Below are positions 26,355 to 35,343 of a stretch of DNA of 64,000 bases, one piece after another. The notes under the pieces were generated by a model that ran no database searches, was not told the DNA's origin, and saw only the letters and a list, made by a program, of their open reading frames with translations. Location: positions 101,347-165,346 of the forward strand of contig NZ_WJNG01000006.1 in the NCBI RefSeq assembly GCF_009649745.1, in the 5' to 3' direction. This DNA comes from Aquibacillus halophilus. GTDB taxonomy: Bacteria; Bacillota; Bacilli; Bacillales; Amphibacillaceae. The position numbers and the translations under genes were made by a program. How positions within the stretch are numbered: position 1 is the first letter of the stretch; each line of letters begins with the position of its first letter.

Positions 26355-27302
26355 ATGCAAAAAAGTTTGGGAGAGACATCAACTCAAAAAAGTTTATCGT
26401 TAAACACTTCAACAAAGGCTATGAGAAAAAGACGTGAAATTTTAACAATTATTGGCTTTATGGCACCAGCTTTAATTATATACGGTGTGTATGTCGTTTA
26501 TTCAATCGGTATGACATTTTATTACAGCCTATTTGAATGGTCAGGTATTGATAACAATTTTTCTTTTTTAGGGCTAGACAATTATGTTCGATTGTTGCAG
26601 GATGGAGTTTTTTGGGTGTCGCTTGGAAATAACTCCTTGTTACTTGGAGCATCTTTATTAACTCAGCTTCCGTTAGGCCTAATTATGGCACTATTACTCT
26701 TTAGTCCAGTTAAGGGAATGCGACTTTTTAGATCTGTTTATTTTATGCCATTTTTAATGTCAACGGTAGCCATAGGTATTTTGTTTGTATTTATCTATGA
26801 TGGTAACTTTGGTTTATTAAATGATTTACTCGGTATGGTAGGGCTTGAATCTCTACAACAATCATGGATAGGTAAAGAAAGCACAGCTATTTGGGCCGTT
26901 ATTGCAACCGTATGTTGGCAATTTGCGCCTTTTTACATGATTTTATTCCGAGCAGCGATAGTTGGTATTCCAGAAGAATTGTATGAAGCGGCAAATATTG
27001 ATGGTGCTAAACCTTTACAACGGTTTAAAAACATTACGTTACCGTTATTGATGCCGATTATTATTACATCAGCCATTTTATCAATTATTGGTTCACTGAA
27101 ATATTTTGACCTGATCTACGTAATGACAATGGGTGGGCCAAATAATTCAACTGAATTAATGGCAACGTATATGTACAAACAAACATTTACTAATTTTAAT
27201 ATGGGGTATGGAAGTACTGTCTCCTTCTCTATGTTTATTATTGCCTTTATTGTAACTTTGTTTATCCTAATTGGTGAGAGAAAAAGGAGAGGGGTAGAAT
27301 AA
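26355..27302 (+). CDS. Sugar ABC transporter permease (MalF type)
   Basis: 315 residues with about six membrane segments after a polar N-terminal 28 residues. The EAA loop of the binding-protein-dependent permeases is clear: ELYEAANIDGAKPLQRFKNI near 215-235, which docks the ATPase. It follows the binding-protein gene, and its stop codon overlaps the start of the second permease. The importer channel is formed with the next gene product in the cytoplasmic membrane. Confidence 0.92.
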   Translation: MQKSLGETSTQKSLSLNTSTKAMRKRREILTIIGFMAPALIIYGVYVVYSIGMTFYYSLFEWSGIDNNFSFLGLDNYVRLLQDGVFWVSLGNNSLLLGASLLTQLPLGLIMALLLFSPVKGMRLFRSVYFMPFLMSTVAIGILFVFIYDGNFGLLNDLLGMVGLESLQQSWIGKESTAIWAVIATVCWQFAPFYMILFRAAIVGIPEELYEAANIDGAKPLQRFKNITLPLLMPIIITSAILSIIGSLKYFDLIYVMTMGGPNNSTELMATYMYKQTFTNFNMGYGSTVSFSMFIIAFIVTLFILIGERKRRGVE

Positions 27303-28123
27303 TGATAAAAAAAATACGTCAAATGCCACTATACCTTGTAGCGATAATTTTGTTGTTATTCACCGGCTTACCTTTTTTTATCATGATAAATACATCATTT
27401 AAGTCACAATTAGAGTTTATGACATCACCATGGTCTCTTCCGGATAGTTTTTCTTTTAGTAACTATGCACTTCTTTTAGACACAAACTTTTTTAGTTATT
27501 TCAAAAATAGTTTAATTGTTTCGGTGATTTCTGTAATAATTGTAATTATTTTCGGGGCGATGGCAAGTTATCCCTTGGCAAGATTGAAATTCAAACTAAA
27601 TACACCACTATTTTTGTTGTTTATGGTTGGAATGATGATTCCGATACACACAACATTGATTCCTATTTACTTACTAACAATTAACCTAGGGTTGTATGAT
27701 ACAATTTGGGCTTTAATCGGACCGTATGTTGCATTTGCGCTTCCTATTTCTGTTGTAATCTTTACTCAGTTCATGAAGGAAATACCTAAAGAGCTAGAAG
27801 AATCAGCGAAAATAGATGGATGTGGACATATCAGATTATTTTGGAGAATTATTTTTCCGTTACTAACACCAGCGGTAGCAACTGTTGCAATTTATAACTT
27901 TATTCATATATGGAATGAGTTTATATTTGCATTGGTATTAACGAATTCATCAGAAAACGCAACGTTGCCTCTAGGTTTAAGAGAGTATTACGGAGAGTTT
28001 ACCGTTAATGTTCCTGCGATTATGGCAGCACTCACACTAGGAAGTTTACCGCTTTTACTAATTTATTTTGTAGCCCAAGAGAAAATTGTAAAAGGACTCG
28101 CAGCGGGTTCTGTGAAAGGTTAA
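27302..28123 (+). CDS. Sugar ABC transporter permease (MalG type)
   Basis: 273 residues with six membrane segments. The EAA motif is ELEESAKIDGCGHIRLFWRI near 160-180. The start ATG overlaps the previous stop as TAATG, indicating translational coupling. The C-terminus AQEKIVKGLAAGSVKG is typical of MalG-type sugar permeases. It forms the heterodimeric channel with the preceding protein. The operon may end here, since about 240 bp of hairpin-rich sequence precede the GH43 gene. Confidence 0.92.
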   Translation: MIKKIRQMPLYLVAIILLLFTGLPFFIMINTSFKSQLEFMTSPWSLPDSFSFSNYALLLDTNFFSYFKNSLIVSVISVIIVIIFGAMASYPLARLKFKLNTPLFLLFMVGMMIPIHTTLIPIYLLTINLGLYDTIWALIGPYVAFALPISVVIFTQFMKEIPKELEESAKIDGCGHIRLFWRIIFPLLTPAVATVAIYNFIHIWNEFIFALVLTNSSENATLPLGLREYYGEFTVNVPAIMAALTLGSLPLLLIYFVAQEKIVKGLAAGSVKG

Positions 28124-28259
28124 TTTAATTATTTTTTACTTCAAAAAAATATAAATGAATAAGGCCTCCTTTTGGGAACTATGCGATTGTAATGAATCGC
28201 ATAGGCCATCCCTTAAGTAGTTAAGAAGTTGTTTATTTCTAAGGCATTCTTGTTTTTTT

Positions 28260-28323
28260 ATACTATCACTCAATTGAAATTACTTGCTGATAGTATAAGA
28301 AAGCAATTTTTTTGTGATAGTAT
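28260..28323 (+). promoter_or_regulatory. Triple gatagtat motif before the GH43 gene
   Basis: The word gatagtat occurs as atactatcac (28260-28269, inverted), tgatagtata (28288-28297) and gtgatagtat (28314-28323). The first two can form a hairpin followed by a T-run (28308-28313), and the first and third are perfect inverted repeats. It could be a terminator for the permeases or an operator for the GH43 gene. A second hairpin (ctatgcgatt and aatcgcatag) lies at 28180-28205. Confidence 0.4.
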
Positions 28324-28364
28324 TATATTGTAATGGATTACTGTATTAAGGAAGGATTGATTAA

Positions 28365-29936
28365 ATGACGAAAATAATAAATCCTGTATTGCCAGGATAT
28401 CATCCAGACCCTTCTATTTTAAGAGTCGAAGATGATTATTACATTGCAGTTTCTACATTTGAATGGTTTCCGGGGGTGCAAATTTACCATTCTAAAGATA
28501 TGGTTAATTGGAGACTACTTACATACCCATTAACACGAACTTCTCAATTAAATATGATCGGAAATCCTAATTCGGGAGGCGTCTGGGCGCCTGCCTTAAG
28601 CTACTCAGATGGACTGTACTATTTAATTTATACCGATGTGAAGAGTAGAATGGGAGCGTTTAAAGATACACATAATTATTTAGTAACAGCAGAAAATATC
28701 GAGGGACCATGGTCTGAACCAGTATATTTGAATAGTAGTGGTTTTGACCCGTCTTTATTTCATGAAGAAGACGGGTCCAAGTGGGTAGTAAACATGATTT
28801 GGGATCATCGTAAGGGAACTAACTCTTTTGCGGGAATCGCCTTTCAGGAGTATTCCGTTGAGGAACAAAAACTCGTAGGAGAAATCAAGAATATTTTTAA
28901 AGGCTCTGAATTAGGTTTAACGGAAGCACCTCATATTTATAAGCGCAATGGTTATTATTACTTAATAACTGCTGAGGGAGGTACTTGGTACACCCATGCT
29001 GTCACCGTTGCTCGATCCAAAACACTTAGTGGTCCCTACGAAATCGACCCTACTAATCCAATACTTACCTCGAATCAAGATGATTTGACGCAATTGCAAA
29101 AGGCTGGGCATGGTAGTTTTGTGGAAACTCAAAATGGTGAATGGTATTTGGCTCATTTATGTGGACGACCGGTTGTCGATAAAAAATGTATTCTTGGTCG
29201 TGAAACTGCCATACAAAAATGTTATTGGACTGAGGATGACTGGATTCGAGTTGAGGGTGGTAATCATCCGAAATTGGAAGTTGAAGCACCTAATCTAAAA
29301 CAACACCCTTTTGAACTGGAACCTAACCATGATGACTTTACAGCAAAAGCATTTAAAAAATATTGGAATTCTCTAAGAAGACCCTTCACAGAAGACTGGG
29401 TCTCTTTGACAGAACGTCCAGGTTTTTTAAGGTTGATAGGTGAAGAGTCAATGAACTCTGTACACCATCAAAGTCTTGTAGCTAGAAGACTTGAAAGCTT
29501 CAATGTAGAAGTAGAAACTGCAGTCGAATTTGACCCGGTGAATTTTCAACAAATGGCAGGATTGATCGCCTGTTATGATACAGATGACTATGTGTATCTT
29601 CGTGTTACTCAACACGAGCAGCATGGTAAATGTTTAGGGATCATTGAATCAAAGCATGGGAAATATGATGAGTTACTAGATGAGGACATTCCTTTAACAG
29701 CAGACTCAACCAAGTTAAAAGCAACTATTGACAATGAATGGCTCCAGTTTTTCTACGCCGAAGGAAATGGCGATTGGCAAAAGATTGGTAGCAAAATAGA
29801 CATTAGTCATCTCTCTGATGATGATGCTGACTATATTCGTTTTACTGGTACGTTTGTTGGCGTTTGTGCACAGGATTTAAGTGGTCAAAGCCTGCACGCT
29901 GATTTTGAATATTTCGATTATCAAGAAAAAAAGTAA
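28365..29936 (+). CDS. GH43 beta-xylosidase/arabinofuranosidase
   Basis: 523 residues, typical of the two-domain bacterial GH43 beta-xylosidases. The catalytic base Asp lies in PGYHPDPSILRV near 14, the pKa-tuning Asp in FDPSLF near 127, and the general-acid Glu in GLTEAPHIY near 187. A C-terminal beta-sandwich (about 320-520) with DFTAKAFKKYWNSLRRPF completes the fold. There is no signal peptide, so it acts in the cytoplasm on imported xylo-oligosaccharides, releasing xylose. It sits directly behind an ABC importer, which supports this role. Arabinofuranosidase side activity is common in the family. Confidence 0.93.
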   Translation: MTKIINPVLPGYHPDPSILRVEDDYYIAVSTFEWFPGVQIYHSKDMVNWRLLTYPLTRTSQLNMIGNPNSGGVWAPALSYSDGLYYLIYTDVKSRMGAFKDTHNYLVTAENIEGPWSEPVYLNSSGFDPSLFHEEDGSKWVVNMIWDHRKGTNSFAGIAFQEYSVEEQKLVGEIKNIFKGSELGLTEAPHIYKRNGYYYLITAEGGTWYTHAVTVARSKTLSGPYEIDPTNPILTSNQDDLTQLQKAGHGSFVETQNGEWYLAHLCGRPVVDKKCILGRETAIQKCYWTEDDWIRVEGGNHPKLEVEAPNLKQHPFELEPNHDDFTAKAFKKYWNSLRRPFTEDWVSLTERPGFLRLIGEESMNSVHHQSLVARRLESFNVEVETAVEFDPVNFQQMAGLIACYDTDDYVYLRVTQHEQHGKCLGIIESKHGKYDELLDEDIPLTADSTKLKATIDNEWLQFFYAEGNGDWQKIGSKIDISHLSDDDADYIRFTGTFVGVCAQDLSGQSLHADFEYFDYQEKK

Positions 29937-29945
29937 TGGATAAAT

Positions 29946-29974
29946 GAAGGGGGGGTTATCTGCCCCTTCCTTTT
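29946..29974 (+). terminator. Stem-loop after the GH43 gene
   Basis: gaaggggg pairs with ccccttc across a short loop, followed by tttt. It lies 10 bp after the GH43 stop codon and 40 bp before the ThuA-like gene. Confidence 0.6.
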
Positions 29975-30013
29975 CCTCAAAACAGTATTTAAAAAATGAT
30001 AGGAGTGTATTCT

Positions 30014-30664
30014 ATGAAAAAAGCATTAATTTTTCAAGGTGGATGGCAGGGACATGAACCTGCAGAAGTAGCGGGTATTTTAGCAGGGATTCTCAAAGAA
30101 GAAGATTTCGAAGTAAAAATAACTGATACGCTTACAACATTAAAAGAGGACGATCTTACTACATACGATTTAATTGTGCCGAACTGGACGCAAGATACGA
30201 TTTTGGAAGAACAACTAACGCCATTAATGGAAGCGATTGCATCAGGTGTTGGGTTAGCGGGTTTACACGGTGGAATGGGCGACTCCTTTCGAATGGCGGT
30301 GGATTATCAGTTTATGGTAGGTGGACAATGGGTTGCTCATCCAGGAAACGATGGTGTCAGTTATGATGTTCATATCTTAGATCAAGATCATCCACTAACT
30401 GAAGGTATGGAAGATTTTAAAGTAGTATCCGAGCAATATTACATGCATGTCGACCCTGCAGTAAAAGTACATGCGACTACTAGGTTTCCTGTAGCAGAAG
30501 GGCCATATCAGACTAACGGTGAAGTAGATATGCCTGTAGTTTGGACGAAAAACTGGGGAAAAGGGAAAGTCTATTATTGTTCATTAGGACACGTAGCAGA
30601 GATTGTTAGAATGCCAGAAGTTATTAAGTTAATGCGAAAAGGAATGAGCTGGGCGGCGAGATAA
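30014..30664 (+). CDS. ThuA-like domain protein
   Basis: 216 residues from ATG 30014, 8 bases after aggag; the frame is open to an earlier ATG at 29996 that lies upstream of this box. The sequence fits the ThuA (trehalose utilisation) glutamine-amidotransferase-like fold: KALIFQGGWQGHEP at the start, VGLAGLHGGMGDSF near 85, QYYMHVDP and PVVWTKNWGKGKVYYCSLGH near 185. ThuA-like proteins occur with Gfo/Idh oxidoreductases in sugar catabolic operons (ThuA/ThuB in rhizobia oxidise disaccharides to 3-keto sugars). Here a Gfo/Idh gene follows by 33 bp. Exact activity unknown. Confidence 0.85.
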   Translation: MKKALIFQGGWQGHEPAEVAGILAGILKEEDFEVKITDTLTTLKEDDLTTYDLIVPNWTQDTILEEQLTPLMEAIASGVGLAGLHGGMGDSFRMAVDYQFMVGGQWVAHPGNDGVSYDVHILDQDHPLTEGMEDFKVVSEQYYMHVDPAVKVHATTRFPVAEGPYQTNGEVDMPVVWTKNWGKGKVYYCSLGHVAEIVRMPEVIKLMRKGMSWAAR

Positions 30665-30697
30665 ATCTATCAAAGTGATGAACAGGTGAGGTGTAAA

Positions 30698-31816
30698 ATG
30701 CAAACTATTAAAGCTGGTTTAGTTGGTTGTGGAAACATTAGTAAAATATATTTTGAAAATGCAAAAAAATTCAACGTCTTTGATATTGTTGCTTGTTCTG
30801 ACTTGGATTTAGAGCGAGCAAAACAAAGTGCAGAAAAATTCGGCATTCCGAAAGCTTGCACGACCGAGGAACTATTATCAGATCCTGATATTGATTTGGT
30901 AATAAACCTAACAATACCAGCTGTCCATGCGAAGGTAGCTCTTGCTGCAATTGAAGCAGGTAAACATGTTTATGGCGAAAAGCCATTAGCTGTATTACGA
31001 GAAGATGCACAAAAAGTATTGGAGCTTGCTAAAGAAAAAGGAGTGCTTGTGGCTAATGCCCCAGATACGTTTTTAGGTGGGGGTATTCAAACGTGCCGAA
31101 AGTTAATTGACGATGGATGGATTGGAAGACCCGTCTCTGCAACTGCATTTATGATGAATCACGGACATGAAAATTGGCATCCTGATCCTGGTTTTTATTA
31201 TCAAACAGGTGGAGGACCAATGTTTGATATGGGGCCATATTACATCACGGCGCTAATCTCATTAATGGGGCCAGTAAAACGAGTTACTGGTTCAACAAAT
31301 ATTACTTTTCCTGAAAGAACAATAACTAGTCAGCCTAAATATGGTGAGAAGATTCTAGTAAACACCCCTACCCAGATTAATGGAATACTAGATTTTCAAA
31401 ACGGGGCTGTAGCATCCATCATTACAAGCTTTGATACTTGGTATCATCATCTACCAAATATCGAAGTTCACGGGACTGAGGGGAGTATGGTGGTTCCAGA
31501 TCCTAACAGATTTGGGGGACCAGTATATGTTCGTAGACATGACCAAAAAGAATGGTCAGAGATTCCATTAACTCATGGATTTACTGAAAATAGTAGAGGA
31601 TTAGGGATTGCTGATATGTCACATGCAATTTTAACTGGAAAAGAATCCAGAGCTAATGGAGAGCTTGCTTACCATGTACTAGATGTTATGCACGGCTTTC
31701 AGGACTCATCAGATACTAATCAACATTATCAATTAACTAGTACTTGCCAACAACCTGAAGCATTGCCAATTGGTATGAACTACGGTAACTTTGATGATTT
31801 ACTAAGAGGTTACTAG
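30698..31816 (+). CDS. Gfo/Idh/MocA family oxidoreductase 1
   Basis: 372 residues from ATG 30698, 6 bases after aggtgagg. The N-terminal Rossmann domain has GLVGCGNISKIYFEN, and the EKP motif is GEKPLAVLREDAQ near 95 with the catalytic Lys. The C-terminal domain holds MFDMGPYYITALISLMGPVK. These NAD(P)-dependent enzymes oxidise or reduce sugars and inositols at a ring hydroxyl. It lies between a ThuA-like gene and a TIM-barrel isomerase, followed by another Gfo/Idh gene, which suggests a multi-step oxidative sugar pathway. Substrate not deducible. Confidence 0.88.
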   Translation: MQTIKAGLVGCGNISKIYFENAKKFNVFDIVACSDLDLERAKQSAEKFGIPKACTTEELLSDPDIDLVINLTIPAVHAKVALAAIEAGKHVYGEKPLAVLREDAQKVLELAKEKGVLVANAPDTFLGGGIQTCRKLIDDGWIGRPVSATAFMMNHGHENWHPDPGFYYQTGGGPMFDMGPYYITALISLMGPVKRVTGSTNITFPERTITSQPKYGEKILVNTPTQINGILDFQNGAVASIITSFDTWYHHLPNIEVHGTEGSMVVPDPNRFGGPVYVRRHDQKEWSEIPLTHGFTENSRGLGIADMSHAILTGKESRANGELAYHVLDVMHGFQDSSDTNQHYQLTSTCQQPEALPIGMNYGNFDDLLRGY

Positions 31817-31846
31817 TCGATTTTTAAAAATAAGGAGTGTGTGTTA

Positions 31847-32815
31847 ATGAAACTTGGCGTTTTTGCTGTCTTATTTGGAGACAAGTCACTCGAGGAAGCA
31901 CTGGACATTATTGCTGAAAAAGGCTTAGATTCAGTAGAAATTGGTACAGGTGGATATCCGGGAAACTCGCATTGTAATCCGAAGGAGTTGCTTGAGGATG
32001 AAAAGAAGCTAAAAGCATTTAAGCATGCTATTGATAGCCGTGGTCTAGAAATTAGTGCATTAAGTTGTCACGGAAACCCACTTCATCCTAATAGCCAAAT
32101 TCAATTAGAACATCATCAACAATTTCAAGATACCGTCCGACTCGCATCAAAGCTAGGAGTCGAAACAGTAATCACTTTTTCAGGCTGCCCCGGTGAATCT
32201 GAATATTCTAAGTTTCCTGTTTGGGTCACCTGCCCATGGCCAGAGGACCATTCTGAGGTGTTAAAATGGCAGTGGGACGAGCGAGTTATTCCGTATTGGA
32301 AAAAACAAAGTGAGTTTATGAGAGAGCATGGTGTTCGTGTAGCTATTGAACCCCACCCTGGATTTGTAGTTTACAACAATGAAACAGCATTTCGTCTCAG
32401 AAACGAGTGCGGAGATAATATAGGAGTTAACTTCGATCCAAGTCACCTATTCTGGCAACAAATGGATCCGGTTGTTGGAATTAAAGAAATTGCTAAACAA
32501 AATGCACTATATCATTTTCATGCAAAGGATACAGCAATTGACCAACAAAATACAGGTTCAAATGGTGTATTAGATACTAAACCTTATAGTGATGAACTAA
32601 ATCGATCATGGATATTCCGAACAATTGGCTATGGACATGGTGAAGAAACGTGGCGCCAAATTATTAGTGCACTTCAGTTGGTAGGTTATCAAGGAACAAT
32701 TAGTATAGAACATGAGGACAGTTTAATGTCTGTGGATGAAGGTTTTCAAAAAAGCGTGGCATTATTAAAGAATGTACTTATTAAAGAAAAGGTTGGTGAA
32801 ATGTGGTGGGCGTAA
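31847..32815 (+). CDS. TIM-barrel sugar isomerase/epimerase 2
   Basis: 322 residues from ATG 31847, 9 bases after aaggag; a GTG at 31841 is too close. Xylose-isomerase-like TIM barrel with metal ligands suggested by VRVAIEPHPGFVVYN (Glu near 168), GVNFDPSHLFWQ (Asp near 202), YHFHAKDTAI (His near 225) and SIEHEDSLMS (Glu near 290). The FDPSHLFWQ and HFHAKD motifs recur in proteins that accompany Gfo/Idh enzymes in inositol and keto-glycoside pathways. The stop overlaps the start of the next Gfo/Idh gene by 13 bases, so it belongs to that operon. Confidence 0.85.
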   Translation: MKLGVFAVLFGDKSLEEALDIIAEKGLDSVEIGTGGYPGNSHCNPKELLEDEKKLKAFKHAIDSRGLEISALSCHGNPLHPNSQIQLEHHQQFQDTVRLASKLGVETVITFSGCPGESEYSKFPVWVTCPWPEDHSEVLKWQWDERVIPYWKKQSEFMREHGVRVAIEPHPGFVVYNNETAFRLRNECGDNIGVNFDPSHLFWQQMDPVVGIKEIAKQNALYHFHAKDTAIDQQNTGSNGVLDTKPYSDELNRSWIFRTIGYGHGEETWRQIISALQLVGYQGTISIEHEDSLMSVDEGFQKSVALLKNVLIKEKVGEMWWA

Positions 32816-33966
32816 AGCAAAAGGAAATTAGAATTGGAATGGTAGGATATCAATTTATGGGAAAAGCTCATAGTCATGCTTATCGTGACTTACCTTTTTT
32901 CTTTGATCCAAAAGTGAAACCAGTCCTTAAAGCAATAGCAGGAAGAAATGAAGAGGCTGTTAAAGAAGCTGCTGAAACAATGGGATGGGAGTCCTATGAA
33001 ACAGATTGACGAAAATTGATTGAACGTGACGATATCGATGTGATTGATATTGTAACCCCAAACCATACTCATGCAGAGATTGCGATTGCTGCTGCTGAAG
33101 CGGGCAAACATATTATATCGGAAAAACCACTTGCATTAACGGTTGAAGAAGCCGAACAGATGTATGAAGCAGTAAAAAAACATAAGGTGAAACACATGAT
33201 TTGTCACAATTACCGTTATGTACCAGCTGTTCAATATATTAAGAAGCTAATTGATGATGGACGTTTAGGTAGAATCTATCACTTTAGAGCAAACTATTTA
33301 CAGGATTGGATTATGGATCCGAATTTTCCGCTTGTATGGCGATTAAAGAAAGAGGTCTCCGGTTCTGGTGCTCTAGGTGATATTGGAGCACATAGCATTG
33401 ATTTAGCTCGCTTTTTAATCGGTGAATTCAAGGAATTAGTAGGAACCACGGAAACATTTATCAAGGAGCGGCCTATTGGTGAAATGTCAGGCGGTCTAAA
33501 AGCTCAATCAGGTGGTAATGAAGTAGGAGAGGTTACTGTTGATGATGCAGTAGCTTTTATCGCCCGGTTTGAAAATGGAACCTTAGGAACGTTTGAGGCT
33601 TCTAGGTTTGCTGGTGGGAACCGCAACAAAAATAAGTTTGAAATAAATGGAGAAAAAGGTTCGGTTCGTTGGGACATGGAAAATATGAACAATTTAGAGG
33701 TGTTTTTTCAAGATGATGAACCTGGATTACAGGGATTCCGACTAATTAATTGTACGGAAGAGCACCATCCCTACGTTGGTGCATATTGGCCTGCAGGACA
33801 TATTATTGGGTATGAGCATACGTTTATTCATTTAATTCATGAATTTATGAAGGGTATTGTAGAAGATTATCAGCCAACCCCAAACTTTGAAGATGGGGTG
33901 AAGAATCAAAAGGTATTGGAGGCAATTGATCAATCGTCTGAGACAAAACAGTGGGTTAAATTATAA
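32803..33966 (+). pseudogene. Gfo/Idh/MocA oxidoreductase 2, interrupted by in-frame TGA
   Basis: The reading frame starts at GTG 32803 inside the end of the TIM-barrel gene and runs 68 codons to TGA 33007-33009, then stays open in the same frame to 33966. Joined, it makes a normal 387-residue Gfo/Idh enzyme: GMVGYQFMGKAHSHAYRD, then ETD-stop-RKLIERDD, IVTPNHTHAEIAIAAAEAGK and SEKPLAL, and a C-terminal domain with GALGDIGAHSIDLA. Related proteins commonly carry Trp at the stop position, so TGG to TGA is the simplest explanation. TGA ends other genes here, so recoding is unlikely. Either a recent nonsense mutation or a sequence error. Confidence 0.85.
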
Positions 33967-34051
33967 TTAAGAAACGATATTAGGAGGGAGGCCTTAGGGC
34001 GCTTCCTCTTTTAGTTTGCTCTTTTCAATTTTAAAACCTCACAGTTGATGT

Positions 34052-34386
34052 AAATTGCGTCGTAAAGTAGCTACTAGTTGATTTGCGCTTCGGACAGTCG
34101 CTTTCCGCGGGCAACGCTTCAACTTCCTCGGAAGAATACCGCTTCCTGCGGGATTTTCAGCCGTCGCTTTTCCCAACGAAACGATCCCAACGGAGGGAAT
34201 ACACGGAGACTCCTCGAAAATAAACATCCATTTTCTTCGTGCGGTGTTGATTCAAGAAGAAAATTCAAGTCCTGCGGGATGGAAAGGCATAGATGAGACC
34301 CCACAGTGCGCAGCACGAGGAGGCTCAACAGCCGCCCGCGGAAAGCGTAGTGTATTTCCGAAGTGGTGTAAGTTACGCCGCAGTTT
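34052..34386. repeat. Dispersed GC-rich intergenic repeat, copy 2 (about 335 bp)
   Basis: It begins with aaattgcgtcgtaa and ends with ttacgccgcagttt. The left block (cgctttccgcgggcaacg, tcaacttcctcggaag, gggattttcagccgtcgctt) matches copies 1 and 3. The right 110 bp are almost identical to the right end of copy 3, including gagaccccacagtgcg and gaggaggctcaacagcc. It is shorter than the others and lacks their AT-rich centre. Several frames open across it are not genes. It fills most of the gap 33967-34549. Confidence 0.88.
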
Positions 34387-34549
34387 ATGGAAATTGTGTC
34401 TTAGAAAACGGTATTATATTTTAATAGTTATTTTTCATTTGAAATCTAAACCAAAAAACCTTATAATAAATCTTGTATAACTACCATACTAGTATAACTA
34501 AAGTGTCAAACTGATTGTGATATATTTATTTGCTAGTTTTGAGGGTGGG

Positions 34550-35236
34550 GTGAAAGGGATAACTATAATAAACACAAGGATTAATGGATCAACAAGAGAC
34601 TTTGTATATTACACATTAAGAAACCAAATAATTAATCTAAAGCTTGAGCCCGGTACGAAAATTTCAGAAAAAGAGGTATCCGAAAAGCTTAAGGTAAGTC
34701 GAACGCCAGTCCGGGAAGCCTTTCTTAAGTTGTCTCAGGAAGAATTATTAGGAGTCTATCCTCAAAGTGGGACAATTGTTACACTAATAGATTTATCGCT
34801 GGTTGAAGAGGGTAGATTCATAAGAGAAAATATCGAAAAGGCTGTTGTAAGGGAAGCTTGTCAGGTCTTTGACAAAAATCTATTATTCCAATTGGAAACG
34901 AATGTTAGATTCCAGGAATTATGTATTGAAAAAGATTCACATCATAAACTGTTTGAGCTTGATGATGAGTTCCACCGTATTTTGTTTGAAGGTTGTGGGA
35001 AAATACGAACATGGAACATGATTCGACAAATGAATAGTCACTTTGATAGATTACGGATGTTACGTTTGGTTGCAAATCAAGATTGGAATATTGTAGTTTC
35101 CCAGCATAAAGAAATATATAACTATGTTGCAAAGAAAAGTCTAGATCATGCAGAGCAAGCGATGACAAGTCATCTAAAATTGGTTAATCTAGAAAAAGAG
35201 GAATTAAAGAAACGCTATCCGGGATTCTTTGAATAA
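34550..35236 (+). CDS. GntR family (FadR-type) transcriptional regulator
   Basis: About 228 residues from GTG 34550, preceded by gagggtgg; the frame is open to GTG 34517 but without a ribosome binding site. The winged helix has TRDFVYYTLRNQIINLKLEP, then SEKEVSEKLKVSRTPVREAF and GVYPQSGTIV, the GntR signature. The C-terminal all-helical FCD domain shows DDEFHRILFEGCGK and QHKEIYNYVAKK with a late His for metal or ligand. Position directly before aguA, uxuA and uxuB suggests a UxuR-like regulator of glucuronate catabolism responding to a hexuronate intermediate. Confidence 0.88.
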   Translation: MKGITIINTRINGSTRDFVYYTLRNQIINLKLEPGTKISEKEVSEKLKVSRTPVREAFLKLSQEELLGVYPQSGTIVTLIDLSLVEEGRFIRENIEKAVVREACQVFDKNLLFQLETNVRFQELCIEKDSHHKLFELDDEFHRILFEGCGKIRTWNMIRQMNSHFDRLRMLRLVANQDWNIVVSQHKEIYNYVAKKSLDHAEQAMTSHLKLVNLEKEELKKRYPGFFE

Positions 35237-35268
35237 GGGCAATAGATAGTAGTTTTTTTTAAGTCAAT

Positions 35269-35283
35269 TTGTAACCGTTGTCA
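35269..35283 (+). promoter_or_regulatory. Probable cre box before aguA
   Basis: TTGTAACCGTTGTCA matches WTGNAANCGNWWNCA at 14 of 15 positions, 61 bp before the alpha-glucuronidase start. Confidence 0.5.
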
Positions 35284-35343
35284 AAAATAACTGTTAGTGT
35301 TTTTCTAGCAGAACTTTGACGAATATTAGAGGGGGATACATTC

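Noticed and set aside
33007..33009. TGA read as selenocysteine or tryptophan
   Set aside because: TGA ends other genes in the window (for example xylR), no selenocysteine hairpin is evident, and the family has Trp rather than a redox Cys at this place.
34039..34480. Several frames inside repeat copy 2
   Set aside because: They recur in the other repeat copies with changed frames and read as translated GC-rich palindromes, not proteins.
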